NCBI GenBank assembly: GCA_900321655.1
Contig: ONWU01000013.1
Coordinates: 1-64,000 of the forward strand
Direction of reading: 5' to 3'
DNA from: an uncultured Bacteroidales bacterium
Lineage (GTDB): Bacteria; Bacteroidota; Bacteroidia; Bacteroidales; UBA932
DNA length: 64,000 bases
In this document: piece after piece, positions 59,291-64,000 of the stretch
Layout of the letters: each line of letters starts with the position of its first letter
Numbering within the stretch: position 1 is the first letter of the stretch
Notes under the pieces: generated by a model
The model's input: only the letters and a program-made list of their open reading frames with translations
What the model was told of the DNA's origin: nothing
Databases searched by the model: none
Position numbers and translations under genes: made by a program

Positions 59291-59847
59291 TGCATATGAA
59301 AAACAGCGCTCTGGTTGTCGTAGACATGATCTACGATTTCATAGACGGGTCCCTGGCCTGCCTCTGGGCCGATAAGGCCATTGCCAATACGGTTCAGTAC
59401 ATCGGGGAAGAGCATGCCTTTCCCATCCTCTTCGTGCGGGACCACCATCCCGCGAACCACTGCTCCTTCGTGGAGCAGGGAGGTCCCTGGCCGCCTCACT
59501 GCGTGCAGGGAACCCGCGGGGCGGAAGTCCATAAGGACTTCAGCCGTTTCGTGGAGGAAGAACTGTGCTTTTACAAGGGAGAAAACCCGGCCCTGGAGCA
59601 GTACAGCGGCTTCGAGGGCAAGAACGAAGCCGGCCAGACCCTGGGAGAGGTGCTGTCCCTTCTGGAAGTAGAGAATGTGGTGCTCTGCGGCATTGCCACG
59701 GAATACTGCGTCCGCAACACGGCCGAAGACCTGCTGAAAGCCGGCTTCAAGGTGACCGTCCTCAAGGATTGCCTGGCCTGCGTGGAAGAAAAAGGCCATT
59801 ACGAAGCCCTGGATGCTATGAAGGCCGAAGGAATCCGGCTGGCGTAA
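59290..59847 (+). CDS. pncA: Nicotinamidase
   Basis: 185 residues (ATG 59290; ATG 59296 also possible). Isochorismatase fold with the nicotinamidase metal site RDHHPANHCSF, WPPHCVQGT, and the nucleophile in GIATEYCVRNTA; the first Asp is in VVVDMIYDF. It hydrolyses nicotinamide to nicotinate, the substrate of PncB encoded just upstream, so the two genes form a salvage operon. Confidence 0.92.
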   Translation: MHMKNSALVVVDMIYDFIDGSLACLWADKAIANTVQYIGEEHAFPILFVRDHHPANHCSFVEQGGPWPPHCVQGTRGAEVHKDFSRFVEEELCFYKGENPALEQYSGFEGKNEAGQTLGEVLSLLEVENVVLCGIATEYCVRNTAEDLLKAGFKVTVLKDCLACVEEKGHYEALDAMKAEGIRLA

Positions 59848-59861
59848 CGTAATCTTTCGGC

Positions 59862-59947
59862 CCGTGTGCACTGGAGCCCCCTGGTGCACACGGACCTTCA
59901 TTTTTCACCCCTCGGTGTGCACTGGAGCCCCCTGGTGCACACGGACA
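59862..59947 (+). repeat. Double-hairpin repeat, copy A
   Basis: Hairpin 1 (59862-59893) has perfect 10-base arms CCGTGTGCAC/GTGCACACGG. A 19-base spacer (59894-59912) precedes hairpin 2 (59913-59946), arms CGGTGTGCAC/GTGCACACGG with one mismatch. Both loops read TGGAGCCCCCTG-like. An inverted copy lies at 62061-62144. The two copies bracket the Gfo/Idh and GH18 genes. It resembles REP/BIME-type intergenic elements in architecture. Confidence 0.85.
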
Positions 59948-59970
59948 CAAGTCAAAACCACAGTGAGATT

Positions 59971-61059
59971 ATGAAACGAGTATTCCTTATCCTTCTTGGA
60001 ACCATATTGGCTTTCGCTCTTTCTGCCCAGCCGCTGCGGGTGGGCGTAGCGGGCGTAACGCACGACCACCTGGGCGGCGTGGTAAGTGCCCTGCAGGGCG
60101 GAGACGTGGAAGTGGTGGGCGTGTGGGAGGCCGATGCCCGGTACATCCATAACAACGCTCTGTCTGGGAAGGTGCCGGACGCGCTGTTCTATTCCCAGCT
60201 GGAAAAGATGCTGGACGAGACTCGGCCGGAGGCTGTGGTGGCCTATGGCTCCATCAAGGATCATCTGGCCGTGGTGGAGGCCTGCGCACCCCGTGGCATC
60301 CACGTGATGGTGGAAAAGCCGCTGGGCGCCACGCTGAAGGATGCCCGGAAGATGGCAGCCCTGGCCCGCAAGTACGGCATCCTGCTTCTGACCAACTACG
60401 AGACCACCTGGTATGCCAGCAATACCTATGTCAGGCAGCAAGTGAAGGAAGGAAAACTGGGGAAACTCTTCCGGATAGACGTGTATGACGGGCATGAGGG
60501 CCCGGCCGAAATCGGCTGCAGCCGCAAGTTCCTGGACTGGCTCACGGATCCGGTTCTCAACGGCGGCGGTGCGGTCATAGACTTTGGCTGCTACGGGGCC
60601 AACCTGGCCACCTGGCTGCTGGAGGGAAAGGCTCCCCGGAAGGTGTTTGCCGTGCTGCGTCAGAACAAGCCCTCCGTGTATCCCAAGGTGGATGACGATG
60701 CCCAGATTATGCTCCAGTACGAGGATGTAACGGTAAATATCGGTGCCTCCTGGTGCTGGCCCACCGGGAGAAAAGATATGTATGTGTATGGTTTGGGCGG
60801 GTATCTGTACCAGCGTACGCCGGAAAAGGTGAGCGGCCTCAGGGAAGGCTCTTTTATTCCGGAGTTCAGCGCCCCGGCCCTTCCGGCCCCTTACGATAAT
60901 TCATTCCGTTACCTGAAGGCCGCCGTCCGTGGAGAGATTACGGTTGGCCCGGAAGATCTGAGCTCCCTGGAGAACAACCTCACCGTGATGCGTATCCTGG
61001 ACGCCGCCATCCGCAGCGCCCGGACCGGCAAAGCGATAACCTTACAGACCCAGTTATGA
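59971..61059 (+). CDS. Exported Gfo/Idh/MocA-family oxidoreductase
   Basis: 362 residues from ATG 59971; the open frame upstream only reads through repeat A. Signal peptide (RVFLILLGTILAFALSAQ), then the dinucleotide-binding start LRVGVAGVTHDHLGGVV and VMVEKPLGATLKDAR, the EKP motif of the family. GGGAVIDFGCYGANLATWLL is in the C-terminal domain. Many exported members use tightly bound NAD(P) on glycosides. The stop overlaps the GH18 start by four bases, so the pair acts together. Confidence 0.87.
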   Translation: MKRVFLILLGTILAFALSAQPLRVGVAGVTHDHLGGVVSALQGGDVEVVGVWEADARYIHNNALSGKVPDALFYSQLEKMLDETRPEAVVAYGSIKDHLAVVEACAPRGIHVMVEKPLGATLKDARKMAALARKYGILLLTNYETTWYASNTYVRQQVKEGKLGKLFRIDVYDGHEGPAEIGCSRKFLDWLTDPVLNGGGAVIDFGCYGANLATWLLEGKAPRKVFAVLRQNKPSVYPKVDDDAQIMLQYEDVTVNIGASWCWPTGRKDMYVYGLGGYLYQRTPEKVSGLREGSFIPEFSAPALPAPYDNSFRYLKAAVRGEITVGPEDLSSLENNLTVMRILDAAIRSARTGKAITLQTQL

Positions 61060-62042
61060 AAATCAAGTATTTCCTTTTAGTCGCCGTGAGCCTTTTTTGC
61101 CTTACGGCCAACGCACAGAAAATAGTGGTGGCGTATGTGGGAGCGGGATCGGACGTGATGCCGGACTATTCCCTTATGACCCACATAGATTATGCCTTCG
61201 GGCATGTGAACGAGACATTTGACGGCATCCGGATCAGCCGGCCGGAGCGGCTGCAGGCCATTGTAGCCGGGAAAGGCAGCGTGAAAGTGTGCCTTTCCGT
61301 GGGCGGATGGGGCAGTGGCCGCTTCAGCGAGATGGCCTGGACCGAAGCGGGCCGGAAGGCGTTTGCGGCCGATTGCGCCAGAGTGATCCGGGAGTACAAT
61401 CTGGACGGCATTGACCTGGACTGGGAGTATCCCGGAAGTTCGGCAGCAGGCATCTCATCGGCCCCCCAGGACACGCAGAACTTTACCCTGCTGATGCAGG
61501 AGATCCGTGCGGCCATCGGTCCGGACAAACTCCTTACCCTGGCCTCCGCCGCCAACGCACGGCACATTGATTTCAAGGCCATCCTGCCTCTGATAGATTT
61601 TGTGAACGTGATGTCCTACGATATGGGACGTCCGCCCAGGCACAACGCAGCGCTCTTCCGCGGCAAAGTGGCTGGAATGACGGCCGACGGAGCCGTGAAG
61701 CGCCACCTGGAGGCGGGTGTTCCCAAAGACAAGATTGTGATGGGAATGCCCTTCTACGGCCACGGGAACCGGAAGGAGTATCCGGACTATGTAGACTGGA
61801 AAGACCAGCAGCTCCCGCTGGAAGGCCTTCACGAAGAATGGGACGACGAAGCCAAGGTACCCTATTATGCCGATGCCGATGGACGGATGGTCCTGGGCTT
61901 TGACAACCCCCGTTCCATCACGGAAAAGTGCAACTATATCCTGGAGCAGGATCTTCTGGGAGGGATGTACTGGGAATATACCTGCGACAATGAGGCCCTG
62001 GAACTTTCCCGCACGGTAGCAGGTTGCCTGCTGGGCCTGTAA
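61056..62042 (+). CDS. GH18-family chitinase or endoglycosidase
   Basis: 328 residues, signal peptide ending ANAQ. SVGGW (about 81-85) and the catalytic DGIDLDWEYPG (about 115-125, fitting DxxDxDxE with Glu as acid) are intact, followed by NVMSYDMG and GGMYWEYTCDN. Predicted to cut beta-1,4-GlcNAc linkages in chitin, peptidoglycan-like or N-glycan substrates; it is small and has no added binding module. Flanked by inverted repeats A and B together with the oxidoreductase gene. Confidence 0.92.
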   Translation: MKIKYFLLVAVSLFCLTANAQKIVVAYVGAGSDVMPDYSLMTHIDYAFGHVNETFDGIRISRPERLQAIVAGKGSVKVCLSVGGWGSGRFSEMAWTEAGRKAFAADCARVIREYNLDGIDLDWEYPGSSAAGISSAPQDTQNFTLLMQEIRAAIGPDKLLTLASAANARHIDFKAILPLIDFVNVMSYDMGRPPRHNAALFRGKVAGMTADGAVKRHLEAGVPKDKIVMGMPFYGHGNRKEYPDYVDWKDQQLPLEGLHEEWDDEAKVPYYADADGRMVLGFDNPRSITEKCNYILEQDLLGGMYWEYTCDNEALELSRTVAGCLLGL

Positions 62043-62060
62043 AAGGCTCCGCCTTTCCTC

Positions 62061-62144
62061 TCCGTGTGCACCAGAAGCCCCCAGCGCACACCGAGGGGTG
62101 AAAAATGACGGTCCGTGTGCAACAGAGGACTCTAGTGCACACGG
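62061..62144 (-). repeat. Double-hairpin repeat, copy B (inverted)
   Basis: The reverse complement of copy A over 84 bases. Stem arms and the spacer (CGAGGGGTGAAAAATG region) are nearly identical, while both loops have diverged and some stem pairs are lost. It lies between the convergent GH18 and dpp11 genes, where it could also act as a terminator. Confidence 0.85.
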
Positions 62145-62151
62145 GCGCGGT

Positions 62152-64000
62152 TTAGTCAACGAAAGTCATTTCGTCCAGCAGGTAAGCGGCGTGGCCGATT
62201 TCCTTAATGATAAACAGGATGTAACGGACATCCAGGGAGATGTTGCGGCAAATCTCGGGGTCGTAGACCAGGTCACTCATGGTGCCTTCCCACACGCGGT
62301 CGAAGTTGATGCCCACCAGGTTGCCGTCTGCATTCAGCACGGGGCTGCCGGAATTGCCGCCGGTGGTGTGGTTGGTGGCGAGGAAGCACACGGGCTGGTC
62401 CTCGTGGCCGCCCTGGGCATAGATATCCCTGAGGGTCTGGGGGATGTTGTAGTCAAAGATCTCCGGGTTATCCTTCTCTATGATACCGCGTAGGGTAGAA
62501 ACCGGGTTGTACCACACGGCATCCACCGGGCGGTAACCGGCCACCTTGCCGTAAGCCACACGGAGGGTGAGGTTGGCATCCGGGTAGAAGGCCTTCTGCG
62601 GCTCGAACTCCATCTGGCCCTGCATATAGTCCCGGTACAGGAGCGTGATGCTCTTGCCCAGTTCCGCTACCGGCGGGGCTATGGTACTGTTGAAGTGCTC
62701 ATTCAGGGCGGCAGAAAGCTCCCTGGCCTCGTTTTCATCGGCAAAGACGGCGTCTCTCCAGGCTTCCATCGTGCCGTACTGAGCCCGCTTTTCCAGGAAA
62801 TACGGCGGCTTGTAGACATCCTCCACGTTCTGGTCAAAGGCGGTCATCATGGCCACGAACATCTCCTCGTCGATGGGCTGGTAGTAGTCTTTCCGGTTGA
62901 ACCGGGGGTTGCCGGCCATCTGCAGCCGCTCAATGGTAAGGACGGATTCCCGGTAATACTCATAAGCGCGGTAGAGGGGATTGCGGGCGGCATAGAGGTT
63001 GGTGAGCCGGCCGATGATGCCCTCGTAACGGGTGCCTTGGGCCCACTCCTCGAACCTCTTCTCGTATGCCTGCTTCACCGGGACCACGTGGTTCTTCCTC
63101 AGGCCTTTCTCCTCTCCCTGCCACTTCTTCCAGGCATTGGCCACGCCCGCGTACTTGGAAGAGTACTGGATGCGGACGGCCTGGCTCTGGTCCATGTATT
63201 TTTTCATGATGTTGAGGCGGGTGGTACGGAGGGCGATCTTCTCCGGATCCGAGATGTCCTGAATGTACTTCACGGCCTCCGAGTGCACATATTCCTGCGT
63301 GGAGCCGGGGCAGCCGTAAACAAAGGTGAAGTCTCCTTCCTTAACGCCTGCGCGGGAAATCCTGAGGGACTTTTTGGGCCGATAGGGAACATTGCTTTCA
63401 CTGTAATCGGCCGGCAGGTTGTCCTTTCCGGCATAAATGCGGAAGATGGAGAAGTCTCCGGTGTGACGGGGCCACATCCAGTTGTCCGTCTCTCCTCCGA
63501 ACTTGCCGATGGAGGACGGCGGAGCGCCCACCAGGCGCACGTCCCGGTACTCACGGAACACAAAGAGGAAGTACTGGTTGCCGTAGTAGAGGGCTTCCAC
63601 ACTGGCCTTGAGCCCGTTTCCTTCCTTCACAGCCTGGGCCTTGATTCTGTCGGCGTTCTTTTTCACCAGCGCCTGCCTCTGCTCTTCGGTCATCTTCTCC
63701 TTATAGCCCTTCAGGACGGCGGCGGTCACGTCCTCCATCCTTTCCAGGAAGCGGACGGTGAGGCCGGGATTCGGGAGCTCATCGGCCCGGGTCCTGGCCC
63801 AGAAACCGTCCTTCAGGTAATCGTGCTCCACGGAGGAGTGCTTCTGGATGTAGCCGTAGCCGCAGTGGTGGTTGGTGAAAAGGAGCCCTTCACTGCTCAC
63901 CAGCTCTCCAGTGCAGCCGCTGCCGAAAAGCACCACGGCGTCCTTCAGGCTGGCCTGGTTCACGCTGTAGATGTCTTCGGCCGAAAGGCGGAAGCCTTTG
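62152..64000 (-). CDS. dpp11: S46-family dipeptidyl-peptidase 11 (5' end outside window)
   Basis: 616 residues visible; the frame runs off the right edge (FRLSAEDIYSVNQASLKDAV), so the signal peptide and start are missing. Catalytic His in LLFTNHHCGYG, Ser in TGGNSGSPVLNADG. Downstream, FDRVWEGTMSD carries Arg at the position that in Porphyromonas DPP11 (Arg673) gives Asp/Glu specificity, whereas DPP7 has Gly there. It releases acidic dipeptides from peptides in the periplasm, as in asaccharolytic or peptide-using Bacteroidales. Confidence 0.93.
   Translation of the reverse strand, partial: KGFRLSAEDIYSVNQASLKDAVVLFGSGCTGELVSSEGLLFTNHHCGYGYIQKHSSVEHDYLKDGFWARTRADELPNPGLTVRFLERMEDVTAAVLKGYKEKMTEEQRQALVKKNADRIKAQAVKEGNGLKASVEALYYGNQYFLFVFREYRDVRLVGAPPSSIGKFGGETDNWMWPRHTGDFSIFRIYAGKDNLPADYSESNVPYRPKKSLRISRAGVKEGDFTFVYGCPGSTQEYVHSEAVKYIQDISDPEKIALRTTRLNIMKKYMDQSQAVRIQYSSKYAGVANAWKKWQGEEKGLRKNHVVPVKQAYEKRFEEWAQGTRYEGIIGRLTNLYAARNPLYRAYEYYRESVLTIERLQMAGNPRFNRKDYYQPIDEEMFVAMMTAFDQNVEDVYKPPYFLEKRAQYGTMEAWRDAVFADENEARELSAALNEHFNSTIAPPVAELGKSITLLYRDYMQGQMEFEPQKAFYPDANLTLRVAYGKVAGYRPVDAVWYNPVSTLRGIIEKDNPEIFDYNIPQTLRDIYAQGGHEDQPVCFLATNHTTGGNSGSPVLNADGNLVGINFDRVWEGTMSDLVYDPEICRNISLDVRYILFIIKEIGHAAYLLDEMTFVD

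Noticed and set aside
59866..59970. Upstream extension of the Gfo/Idh gene, and small - strand frames over 61918-62142
   Set aside because: They read through repeats A and B (VHTD-type peptides); ATG 59971 begins a normal signal peptide.

Overview
The window is one end of an integrated phage (about 1-9605) joined to ordinary chromosome of a Bacteroidota bacterium, most likely a GC-rich member of Bacteroidales. Support for this comes from repeated TAnnTTTG -7 promoter boxes (with TTTG 19 bases upstream at three tRNA genes), near-absence of Shine-Dalgarno sites, and lineage-typical families (NigD-like, DUF4837, DUF4249 with a TonB-dependent receptor, PCMD, Rpb6-type omega, S46 peptidase, DUF4922). 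The genus is inferred only loosely.

Prophage arm (1-9605). The left phage end lies outside the window. On the + strand come a tail fibre ending in an S74 self-cleaving chaperone domain, a small acidic protein, and a complete diversity-generating retroelement (DGR): target protein with a C-type-lectin-like variable end, variable repeat VR, a GC hairpin, Avd, template repeat TR, and reverse transcriptase. TR and VR are both 99 bases and differ at 17 positions, all of them A in TR. A beta-rich structural protein, small membrane and coiled-coil proteins, a GH108 endolysin and a spanin-like protein follow. A convergent tyrosine integrase abuts the 3' end of tRNA-His(GTG), the probable attachment site.

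Host region 1 (9.7-18.9 kb, - strand): NigD-like lipoprotein, Fur-family regulator, recN, rpoZ, bamD, trxB, a LysM/periplasmic-binding lipoprotein-like protein, a GT4 glycosyltransferase, an OmpH-like lipoprotein and pdxJ. Host region 2 (18.9-40.8 kb, mostly + strand): nadK-uppS-bamA-skp, gdhA, an M49-like lipoprotein without zinc ligands followed by a DASS transporter and a porin, a large MscS channel, a phosphohexomutase, two M23 peptidases, def-ruvX, and dxr-rseP-DUF4837.

Host region 3 (40.8-46.4 kb): tRNA-Glu runs directly into an rpsT (S20) gene that lacks its first 24 or so codons. tRNA-Pro(CGG), a five-gene outer-membrane locus and tRNA-Asn follow. Host region 4 (46.5-64 kb): an HU-like protein with a Glu-Pro repeat and a membrane anchor, acyl-ACP thioesterase, an AspT-like transporter, Nudix, a DUF4922-SpoIID protein, murI-namZ, a Ser/Arg-rich secreted protein, prfB without a frameshift site, a double DUF1080 protein, the NAD salvage pair pncB-pncA, and an exported Gfo/Idh protein plus GH18 enzyme bracketed by inverted copies of an 84-86-base double-hairpin repeat. 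The window ends inside a dipeptidyl-peptidase 11 gene.

No gene-free stretch exceeds 300 bases. I saw no CRISPR array, insertion sequence or rRNA.
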